NCBI GenBank assembly: GCA_036897485.1
Contig: JAYMTF010000425.1
Coordinates: 1-36,770 of the forward strand
Length of the DNA stretch: 36,770 nt
Reading direction: 5' to 3'
DNA from: Pelargonium nanum
Taxonomy: Eukaryota > Streptophyta > Magnoliopsida > Geraniales > Geraniaceae
Position numbers and translations under genes: made by a program. Every line of letters begins with the position of its first letter. Position 1 is the first letter of the stretch. The notes beneath the pieces are model-generated. The model did not search any database and was not told where the DNA came from. It saw only the letters and a program-made list of their open reading frames with translations. This document shows, in pieces, positions 20,398 through 28,825 of the stretch.

Positions 20398-22417
20398 ATG
20401 AGAAGTTTTCCCATCTGGGTACTCTTTGTTTCACTTTTCTTCTTCATTGATCATTCCACAAGTTCAGTTGATGAAGGTGTGAGAGACACATTGATAGCCT
20501 TTCTTAATACACTTGCCAACACTACAACTAGTGGCCCCCTTTTGGGTTGGAGCTCAAGGTTAGATCCTTGCACAGATGGGTGGAACCATGTAGCCTGTAA
20601 TCGCCATAACGATTCTGTCACTAAACTGTTTCTTGACGGGTTGAATCTGAATGGGACTCTTGATGCTGCTTCTCTTTGTCGAGACGAATCTCTTGCTAAA
20701 TCTCTTACTACTCTTGATCTTGATGACAACAACATCATGGGAGGGATTCCACCTGAGATTGCAGACTGTAAGCAACTCACTCGCTTCCACGTAAGCGGGA
20801 ACCAAATGTCTGGAGCCCTCCCTGCCTCTCTATCCATGTTGAGCAACCTCAAAAGTCTTGATCTTTCGAACAATCAATTCTCTGGCGAGTTACCAAATTT
20901 GGCCCGCATTTCGGGTCTGATTCTGTTCTTTGCTCAGTACAATCAGTTCAGTGGTGAGATACCCGAATTCGATTTCTCCAATCTTGTTAGGTTCAATGTG
21001 TCCTACAACAATTTTAGTGGTTGCATTCCAAATGTAAATGGACCATTCACAGCAAGTAGCTTCTTGGGCAATCCTGAATTACATGGAGATCCATTGTCAA
21101 CAAAATGTCCAGGAAAACCAAAAGGCCCCTCCAGAGATCAGATACTTATGTACTCGGGTTACGCATTTCTGGGTCTGCTTCTCCTCGGCCTCATCATTAT
21201 CAGCCTCTGCAAGCACAAGAACAAAAAGGTAAAGGTCGAAGCAGAGAAGCCACCAACAGCATCAGCAATTGAAGAAAGTATCAACATGCCTAGTGCTGTA
21301 TCAGGTGTTCATGAGATGAAAACAGAAGAGATGAGCAGGACAGAATATTATTCAGGTGGCTCTGCAGATCAGAGCATGGTCTCATCATCACTGGTAGTCC
21401 TCACAAGTCCAACAGTGAACGGCTTGAAATTCGAGGAGCTCCTGAGTGCTCCAGCAGAGTTGCTAGGCAGAGGAAAGCATGGCACACTCTACAAAGTGAG
21501 CTGCGAGAATGGGATGATCCTAGCTGTCAAAAGAATCAAGGATTGGGCGATTTCAAGCACCGACTTCAAGGAAAGAATGCAGAGAATCGACGAAGTGAAA
21601 CACCCGAATCTGTTGCCGCCATTGGCCTTCTATTGCTCCAAACAAGAGAAGCTTCTAGTCTACCAATATCAGCAAAATGGAAGCCTCTACAGCCTCCTTC
21701 ATGGTAATAAATCTTTATCAACTAACCAAGTACTAATCACCTGCCATCAAAAGTTGCAAACTGCGACGAAAATTTGTTATATACACACACATTTGTAACA
21801 GAATTCGTAGATTTGTGACAAAAATTTCTGTCACATATCGCGAGTTTTCTTGTAGTGCTAATCATAGTAATGTTTTTGTGGTAGCAGGAACACAAGCATT
21901 CGAGTGGAGCACAAGACTTTGTGCAGCGGCTAGGATTGCTGACACATTGGCCTTCGCGCACGAGGAGCTTCATGAAGATGGGATAGCTCATGGAAACCTG
22001 AAATCGAGCAACATATTGTTGAACAAACACATGGAGCCATGTATAAGCGAGTATGGTCTAATGGTGGAGGATGTTGTGGAAGGGACAGAACAAGAAAGTG
22101 GTGGGTTCCGAGCGGACATATGTGGGCTAGGTGTGATTCTGTTGGAGCTGTTGACAGGGAAGGTGGTTCAGAAAAGTGGGATGGAGTTGGCGAAGTGGGT
22201 TCACTCGGTGGTTCGAGAAGAGTGGACAGCTGAAGTGTTCGACAAGGCTCTGATAGTGGAAGGTGCGAGTGAGGAGAGGATGGTGAATGTGCTGCAAGTG
22301 GCTCTGAAATGCGTGAACAGTATTGCGGAGGCGAGGCCTGGGATTAAACAAGTTGCTGCTATGATCAATACGATTAAAGAAGAAGAAGATAGGTCCAGTA
22401 TTTTATCTGAAGCATAG
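20398..22417 (+). CDS. LRR receptor-like protein with predicted inactive kinase (At2g26730-like)
   Basis: Two exons (20398-21703, 21888-22417) give 611 aa. Start: ATG 20398 opens a signal peptide (MRSFPIWVLFVSLFFFI); the long in-frame extension upstream is not conserved as protein. Domains: LRRNT (DPCTDGWNHVACN), about five LRRs (LTTLDLDDNNIMGGIP, LKSLDLSNNQFSGELP, VSYNNFSGCIP), membrane helix about 249-270, cytoplasmic kinase-like domain from about 350. The P-loop is GRGKHGT (from 357) and the VAIK lysine is present (K378, LAVKRIKDW). HRD is replaced by H470-G471-N472 (HGNLKSSNILL) and DFG by E490-Y491-G492. Loss of both catalytic Asp residues predicts a pseudokinase, as in the subfamily called probable inactive receptor kinases. 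It likely signals as a plasma-membrane scaffold or co-receptor; ligand unknown. A CACTA transposon end lies in its intron. Confidence 0.9.
21704..21887 (+). other. Intron of the LRR pseudokinase gene carrying transposon sequence
   Basis: A 184-bp GT-AG intron (CATG/GTAATA ... GTAGCAG/GA) in phase 1. Its right half is the end of a CACTA-like element. Reading through the intron would stop the protein after about 30 codons, giving a truncated protein without the C-lobe. Confidence 0.85.
21757..21857 (-). mobile_element. CACTA-type transposon end in the LRR receptor intron
   Basis: TTTTCTTGTAGTG at 21845-21857 is the reverse complement of CACTACAAGAAAA, the canonical terminus of plant CACTA elements. 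Just inside it lie subterminal words typical of the group (GTGACAAAAATTT, CTGTCACATATCGCG, GCGACGAAAATTTG). The opposite terminus was not found in the intron, so this is a truncated or internally deleted non-autonomous copy. The left limit given is approximate. Confidence 0.7.
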
Positions 22418-22564
22418 GCATATGCATATATAAGTTGTAGTGAGATTAGGCTTTGAATATTTGCATTTGCTGGAACCAACAAAATTGGTATTGTCCTGTG
22501 TTTGAAAAAATTACAGCCAATTCAATCCAACATAAAATAACTGCTTGCCTCCCAAAATCCAATG
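22418..22564. other. 3' flank of the LRR pseudokinase gene
   Basis: Presumed 3' UTR and terminator region; nothing specific recognised. Confidence 0.4.
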
Positions 22565-22801
22565 TCAATCAAGAGCACCTACCATGTCGAATGAATCAAA
22601 ATTTATTCTGAATTTCTTTAGGTTAGGAAAGATAAATTGAGAAAATACGTCATGCAGTTCGGTCATATGTCTTATGTTATCTTTAATATCTATAAACTCG
22701 AAAACTTTTTCTAGTATTTCACTCTGCGTTGTCAACTGAGACAACACATTAGTGACCAGATCTATTTTTGAATCCATAAAAGCGCTGGCACTCTGCATCA
22801 T
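22565..22801 (-). CDS. Small open reading frame or exon fragment, unrecognised
   Basis: A 78-aa frame with a true ATG (22801) and normal-looking amino-acid composition: MMQSASAFMDSKIDLVTNVL at the start, LEKVFEFIDIKD in the middle, FPNLKKFRINFDSFDM near the end. It reads like a helical protein segment. Immediately upstream on the minus strand is an acceptor-like AACACAG with the frame still open, so it may be a terminal exon of a larger or decayed gene. No family was recognised and no further exon was found. Treat as hypothetical. Confidence 0.25.
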   Translation of the reverse strand: MMQSASAFMDSKIDLVTNVLSQLTTQSEILEKVFEFIDIKDNIRHMTELHDVFSQFIFPNLKKFRINFDSFDMVGALD

Positions 22802-23600
22802 AGGATGACAATTCCTGTGTTAAAAAGAAGTCAACGTACTATTGGAATTTGGAATCCACATACAATGGTTTGTCGTAAACCACGTATAGCATAAAGTTGA
22901 GAGAATCTTTATTTTATCACAAACCCATTTTTGATTGGGTTTTAGCGATCAGCGGAGAACAACAATAGAATATAACATCATTTTGTATTCCTACAAAAGG
23001 AAACACTCCCAGTCCCTATTCGATGATCAGCATGTCACTACCTTCCAAGTTCCAATATGTTTGTGGCTCATTTTGGTTTGCCATATTGTCAATTCCAACC
23101 TTCCCACAAAAGTCATCATGATATGGCTATGCTAAATATTATTCTCTGCTTTTAAGAGGTAATTACATATGGTCATATTATCACTAAATCTGTGAAATAA
23201 TTTTTTTTTTAATTAAACATGTGTCAGTCATATGATGATTACATATTTTGTAATGCTCGAAATACTCTCAACACACATTGATCGAATCGAAAACATACTG
23301 GAGTGTTGTTGAAAAAAACATTAAATCAAGTTAGAATTATCGAAATATGATATTGAAACTCAAAGTTATGAGTTTTTTTTTCTCTTTTTTTTTCAATGGC
23401 ATCCGTTTGAAGTGAACTGAACGGTAAAATAGTGATTTGGTCTTATTAGTTAACAATGTTAGTGATATTTTGTTAAATTTTACAATGTACAGTCGGTTAA
23501 TTATAGTTAACTATGTACTAAATTGGTTAAATATATTTCAGATCGAATAATAAATTCATTGGTATACCAAAACAAACAAATCAAGCCCAAGGTAAGGACA
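22802..23600. other. AT-rich intergenic region
   Basis: About 0.8 kb of AT-rich, low-complexity DNA without gene, TIR or recognised repeat. Confidence 0.5.
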
Positions 23601-23787
23601 AGAATTGTGGGAAGAAGAGGCCCAATGTAGCCCAGGCCCACCTCGAAGCCATAATAATCTCGCTTGTCGCTACTGGTTGACCACATCATCTCCTTTCACA
23701 CCTTACCACCTCGCACTTTGGAAACTACTCTTTTCTTCACTTCCCACCACAGACAAACAAATCACAATTTGCCAACACTTCCCTTTC

Positions 23788-23817
23788 CTCCTCCTCCTCC
23801 TTCTCCTTCTTCCATTT
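23788..23817. repeat. CTC/CTT-rich tract in the ATL 5' leader
   Basis: A pyrimidine tract of CTC and CTT triplets (CCTCCTCCTCCTTCTCC) typical of plant 5' leaders and Y-patch promoter regions, upstream of the RING-H2 gene. Confidence 0.7.
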
Positions 23818-23882
23818 CCACACCTCACCATATTATTTACAGGCTCTTCTTTATCTCTGCCACAACTCACAATTATACATCA

Positions 23883-24324
23883 ATGGTTGACGACTCTTCA
23901 AAATCCAAGTTGGGATTGGGAGTGTGGTGAGTTTCATTTTTTTTTCTTTTTAAAATCAATATTTTATTAGTCCCAAGCTTCTCTCTTATTATTGCTCAAT
24001 CTATGATTTTGGGATTCATCCGAAAAAGGCATGTATGTAGTAGACAAATGATACATTCTTCTTGTAGTACTATCACACGCCCAACTGCTACTACTTTTTG
24101 GTGTAACCATAAACCTTCTTCTCTCACAAATCTAAGGAGTGAGTGAGAAAATTTTGGGGTATTATTTGATTTGGGTTTCTAGGATTTTGAAAGAAAGCAA
24201 CTGGGTTGGATTTGGGTCTAATGTTAGAGCAAAGCAGAGCATGGTTTTTGTGTGTAATCATATGATCTGTGGGATGTTAGAGAGCAGAGAGCATAAGTGG
24301 TTAATGGAGCATACCCATTTGAAG
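23883..24324 (+). other. Upstream exon and intron candidate of the ATL46-like gene
   Basis: A donor GTGTG/GTGAGT at 23927 and acceptor TTTCTAG/G at 24182 bracket a 256-bp putative intron. Splicing would join an ATG-initiated 15-codon exon (23883-23926, MVDDSSKSKLGLGVW) in frame to the open frame before MSWIQ, giving a 420-aa form. Most likely it is a 5'-UTR intron with a chance frame match, since the ATL46 family starts at MSW. Confidence 0.35.
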
Positions 24325-25401
24325 ATGTCCTGGATTCAGCATCAAATCAGGGAAAAGGATGGTTATTTGACCTACCCAACTCCTCCATATCCTGCTACTA
24401 CTCCTTTCCATAAAGGAACATCATCTCCCTCCTCATCTGGCACTAGAATCAGCCCAGCTGTTCTTTTCATTATAGTGATTTTGGCTGTGCTATTCTTTAT
24501 CTCTGGTCTCTTGCATCTGCTTGTTAGATTCCTCATAAAGCACCCATCTTCCTCAGCCTCCTCCTCCCAAGCTAATAGATACCCTGAAATGTCTACCTCT
24601 GATGTTCTGCAGAGGCAGCTGCAACAGCTCTTTCATCTTCATGACTCGGGTCTGGATCAAGCTTTTATCGATGCTCTTCCTGTTTTTCAGTACAAGGAGA
24701 TAGTAGGTCTGAAGGAACCTTTTGATTGTGCTGTTTGTCTGTGTGAGTTTTCTGAGAAGGACAAGCTGAGATTGCTGCCTACATGTAGCCATGCCTTCCA
24801 TATTAGCTGTATAGACACTTGGCTGCTATCGAATTCAACGTGTCCACTTTGTCGTGGAGCCCTTTTTATGGAAAATCAAATTTATGATTTTGATGATTTG
24901 AGAGAAGAAGATGGGTGTGCTGGTAATGGAGAAAATCGGTTTGCCTCTAGCCAGAAAACAGTGGAAATTGAGGAAATTGTTGTTGATAAGAAGGGGGTTT
25001 TCCCGGTAAGACTAGGGAAGTTCAGGCGATTAAATGATGATGCAGAGGAGGCAGGGGGAGAGACAAGTAGCAGTAAATTAGATGCAAGAAGATGTTTTTC
25101 AATGGGTTCGTATCAATATGTATTAGATGAATCAAACCTGCGGGTTGCACTGCGCCCTGAGCAAGAAGGCCATGATGGTAGACTTGTTCTAGGAAGAGAG
25201 CACAATGCAAATCCTTCAGTTGACGATGATGTGGAAGGGAAGAAGATTAGTAGTGTCGCTAAAGGTGAGAGCTATTCGGTTTCAAAGATCTGGCAGTGGT
25301 CTAAGAAGGGAAAATTTTCAAGTTCTTCGGACACTCATATGGATTTACCATCTTCGCTTAACATGGAGTTACCATGGATGAAGAAAATGCAGGGGACATA
25401 A
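24325..25401 (+). CDS. ATL46: RING-H2 finger E3 ubiquitin ligase, ATL46-like
   Basis: 358 aa from the ATG at 24325 (MSWIQHQIREKDG), which matches the start of Arabidopsis ATL46 as I know it. The frame is open upstream to 24139 (GTG) with in-frame ATGs at 24241, 24262, 24274 and 24304, so a longer form is possible. Domains: membrane helix about 43-65 (ISPAVLFIIVILAVLFFIS), GLD motif (GLDQAFIDALP), RING-H2 at about 135-176 with C-x2-C, LLPTCSHAFH (Cys-x-His), C-x-D-TW and CPLC. The TW and Pro around the second zinc pair are ATL hallmarks. The C-tail has the conserved LDARRCFSMGSYQY, KGESYSVSKIWQW and SSLNMELPWM blocks. ATLs are membrane-anchored E3 ligases that recruit E2 through the RING; target unknown. 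Intact single coding exon, possible 5'-UTR intron. Confidence 0.93.
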   Translation: MSWIQHQIREKDGYLTYPTPPYPATTPFHKGTSSPSSSGTRISPAVLFIIVILAVLFFISGLLHLLVRFLIKHPSSSASSSQANRYPEMSTSDVLQRQLQQLFHLHDSGLDQAFIDALPVFQYKEIVGLKEPFDCAVCLCEFSEKDKLRLLPTCSHAFHISCIDTWLLSNSTCPLCRGALFMENQIYDFDDLREEDGCAGNGENRFASSQKTVEIEEIVVDKKGVFPVRLGKFRRLNDDAEEAGGETSSSKLDARRCFSMGSYQYVLDESNLRVALRPEQEGHDGRLVLGREHNANPSVDDDVEGKKISSVAKGESYSVSKIWQWSKKGKFSSSSDTHMDLPSSLNMELPWMKKMQGT

Positions 25402-26198
25402 AAGGTATTTCCTTACACATTATTAACAAGATCGCTTGAATTATTGTTTTGCCTTTTGTTTATGTTTTCCTCTATTTTTTGGCTAGCCAATTCAAAATTT
25501 GTGATAGTTAGGTGTGGCATATTGTTAATGTACTGTCTTTTATTATTACTAATACATGAAATTCACATCTCATTCCTCAGAAGTCATTATCTTAGTTTGA
25601 GAAAGACAATGGATGGCTTCTATGTTGTTTCTTTTCTTATTTCGCAATGATTTTGTTGTATGGTGAGTTTGTTCTTCTACAGAAGAATTCGTGTATATGA
25701 ATGATGTTTTCTTTTTTGCTATCATTGCATCTTATTGATAGTGGCCATGAAATGTTTGAACTGTGCTGCCATGAGAGGAATCTCAAATTTCTTGGTCAAT
25801 GGATGTCAAGATATCAGATACACTTCCTACTAGTGAACTTCAGTGACAAATAAAAGAACATTATCAAGTAGGATTCACAAGACCCTCAAAGGCATCACTC
25901 CTTGTGCATGTTTGTTCCTGAAAATGGCATATATTGGCCTTGAAATCACCATGCATTGTAGCATCCTACTTCCCATTATGACCCTTTTATGTTTTTAGTT
26001 AAGACAAACATAGTCTAAATCTTGAAGCTTAGGAGCTAGGTGGTACTTGGTGATTCGGCAATACTTATAGTACACACTACAATGATACCTAATTAACATA
26101 TTAGGTTAATTGATCTCCATGTTCTCTTTTTCTAAAGTATCTTAATTTCTGTAGACATATAGTAGTATACATCATCTGAGACAAGGATCCAATTGCTT
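25402..26198. other. 3' flank of the ATL46-like gene
   Basis: About 0.8 kb with the presumed 3' UTR of the ATL gene in its first part. No other gene or repeat recognised. Confidence 0.5.
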
Positions 26199-26453
26199 TT
26201 ACTTTATTCTTGGCTTTTGATGCTTTAGAATACTCTCTTTCTCAGACTTTTCTTTATAAAGTGGTATAATGTACATACAATCTTTTTGTGGTGAGGGGTT
26301 CTTTTTTGGTGGGGGACTGGGCAGTTGGTGGTGGGATCCATGAAAAGCACTGCTGTGATGAATCAGGAAATTTTCATTTTTTCTTGTGAGTGGTGAAGAA
26401 CTGGGTTTACCAGTTTTTGATGTTGGGGTGGGGTCATTGCTTGCTGTTTCCAT
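26199..26453 (-). CDS. Small Ser/Pro/Lys-rich open reading frame, doubtful
   Basis: 84-aa frame with a true ATG (METASNDPTPTSKTGKPSSS), Pro/Ser-rich middle (QLPSPPPKKNPSPQKD) and basic tail. No signal peptide, membrane helix or known domain. It stands alone in an otherwise gene-free 3-kb stretch. Composition may only reflect a G/T-rich plus strand, so it is listed as hypothetical. Confidence 0.2.
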   Translation of the reverse strand: METASNDPTPTSKTGKPSSSPLTRKNENFLIHHSSAFHGSHHQLPSPPPKKNPSPQKDCMYIIPLYKEKSEKESILKHQKPRIK

Positions 26454-28012
26454 GTGGTTATGTTCAAACCAAAACTAAAAGAACCATCTGCTGCTACTTT
26501 TTTGAAATTTAAATTCCTTCAATGATCAGTTGGGTTGGGACTCAAATAAGTTGTAGGTTTCACTATCACACCAGGTTGTCAACTGTAGAGATGTAGCTAG
26601 CTAGAAATGCAAGTCAAAAAGTAGAGAAAAAAAGAAAGTGTTGTGTAAAAGACAATTTAATGGAGGGATTAGATAGATGATGAGAAGGAGATTAAGAAGG
26701 ATATGGCCATATGGACATGTAAATGCTTGATATTAAGCTGCTTTATCTTTAGTAGCTTTGGCTTTAAAATAACTTTATATCTGTCTGTGTTTTGCAAAAT
26801 AAAAGATTTTTAAGAGGGGGAGGGGCAATAGCATGAATTGGCAATACAGTGATATTATGGACACAAGCCAAACCAATTGCATGGAATGGGCCTGGTTGTT
26901 GTATAATGGGTCTTGCACTCGTGACGATTTGGATTTGCGGACATCTGAAATCTAATTTGACCGGACAATTTCGTCAAATTTGTACTACAAATTAAAATTT
27001 CATCCGTTCTTATTCAACCCATTTTCAATCGAATACATAACGAATCAGATACAAAATCCAAAAATCTGAATTGTAACATGTGTAAGTGTTATTAGCTCAT
27101 TGCTCATTATTACTATACCGTGTTGACTCAAGTGCTAAATTGAAGTCTGGTTTTACCTCTTGTTAACAATTTATATTTTCATTTTAATCTACTTGACCGG
27201 CTACAACATGTCATAATATATCACATAATCAATTTTGTGCATTTGACGTATGAATGTCATACTTTATGACTAAAACTTGATGTTCCTAATAGTTGACGAT
27301 TTTGTTGGCATGTTATTGAGAAAGATTCATCAAACCTTAAAATTGATCATAAATAATAATTAAGTCATTTACCATAGATACGAGGCTTTGGATTCTTCAT
27401 GATTAGGTTACTCAAAGTCTAACTCAAGAAATTGATTATATTAGAGTTGATTAAGTCATTTTTGCTTGCATATTCATTATTAATGCATTCAGCATTCGTA
27501 CATATTGCTACACAATGAAGTAATGAACTCTAGTTCCCAGTACTCCATATGTCAGCGTTAATCTCGCATTTAGTTTATTTTTCTGCATCGTCTTCAATAA
27601 TTTTAAAACAATTATCTTGCATTTGTTCGTCCAAACATTTAGTAAGTGACCTATAAACTAGTAGCTTGACATCACTCCCTAAAGATACGACATTTTGCTT
27701 CATATCACTATATTATTTGACGACGTGCTTTACATTATTCACGCGACAAAAATCAACAACCCGTAGAGAAATGGATGTTCAAGAGAATATTGATGTCATT
27801 TGACATTTCAACTGTAAAAATTATTGCACATATAGACAATCAGACCATAATAATATCAGTGGTTAATGATTTGTTGTACTATTTAATTTAGCAGTTATAG
27901 TATTTTTCATATTGAGAATTCTTTTGCTACATTTCATATTTCAATCATCCAAATTCTCCCTACACCAGCGAATTCCTTGTTTCACGCCTTGTTGCAATAT
28001 TCATTCCGTAAG
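26454..28012. other. Gene-poor AT-rich region
   Basis: About 1.5 kb of AT-rich DNA. No coding region, TIR pair, tRNA or clear repeat was recognised. Confidence 0.5.
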
Positions 28013-28157
28013 GTACATATTTTTTTCTTAACTTTTAGACCTCACATTAAAAATACACATCAATTAGTACAAAAACTCAACTTCACGTACATGTTTTTTT
28101 CGTAACTTTTAGACCTCACATTAAAAATACACATCAATTAGTACAAAAACTCAACTT
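28013..28157. repeat. Recent 74-bp tandem duplication
   Basis: Two 71-bp copies (28013-28083 and 28087-28157) separated by 3 bp differ at only two positions (the seventh base, A/G, and a T/G in the TTTC-TAAC segment). Both run from GTACAT through AGACCTCACATTAAAAATAC to CTCAACTT. Confidence 0.95.
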
Positions 28158-28306
28158 AACAACGTATTTACAATGTCAATGTTAAGTTATCATAATCTAA
28201 TTTAGACATGAAATCCTAAACAACCATTTTTTACTCATTAATCGTTACCAATTTACCACTTGCTAGTTGGGAGTATATTTGCATCAACAAACACAACTGA
28301 TTTCAC

Positions 28307-28412
28307 CAAGGCATGTTGGGCCAAGCGGTTGACGAGCTTTGGATTTTCTTTAAGATCTCAGGTTGGCACTTGAGGGTGTAGGTCTGATGTCCCGTCGCTT
28401 AAAAAAAAAAAA
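28307..28412 (+). mobile_element. tRNA-derived SINE with target-site duplication
   Basis: A roughly 94-bp body begins AAGGCATGTTGGGCCAAGCGG, with TGGGCCAAGCGGT fitting a pol III A box, and ends GTCCCGTCGCTT followed by a poly(A) tract. A decayed B box (GGTCTGATGTCCCG) lies near the end. It is flanked by an identical 16-bp direct repeat, ACACAACTGATTTCAC, at 28291-28306 and 28413-28428. Poly(A) tail plus long target-site duplication is diagnostic of LINE-mediated retroposition. The insertion is about 400 bp upstream of the CNGC start. Confidence 0.85.
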
Positions 28413-28810
28413 ACACAACTGATTTCACTAATTTTGCCCCTAGACTGAGACTTCATTCCTAAATTTCTCAACAACGATCAACCTAAAAAGTTTAAAAAAC
28501 TAATTATATTAAATAAAAAATTGTGTGTTTCTCTGTCTCCTCCTACTAGAGGGTAGACAGAGGCAAGCCCAAGTCCAAGCGTTTTCTTCGGTTTCCCGCG
28601 AAAATCTGCAACGGTCCAAAAAAAGGCCAAAGCTCTGACCTTCCAATCGTGCATCCATCTCTCACTCGGTCTCCTTTGCGTCAATTGCCACCAGGTCGCC
28701 ATTTCTTCAAAATCTTGCCTTCCATCTCCTCTTTCTCCTCTGCCTCGTCGTCTCCTTCTCCTTCTGCTCTCTCTCCTCGTCGCGGAATCCGCTTAACCCC
28801 GGAATCCGCC

Positions 28811-28825
28811 ATGGAAGATGAATAG
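28811..28825 (+). promoter_or_regulatory. Upstream ORF overlapping the CNGC start codon
   Basis: ATG GAA GAT GAA TAG encodes Met-Glu-Asp-Glu-stop and overlaps the main ATG (28818) in another frame. Its context CCGCCATGG is near-optimal for plant initiation, whereas the main ATG context GAAGATGAA is only moderate. It is expected to lower or regulate translation of the channel through leaky scanning or reinitiation. Confidence 0.7.

Noticed and set aside
20451-20873. 140-aa minus-strand frame opposite the LRR receptor
   Set aside because: Antisense to regular LRR codons; no family similarity.
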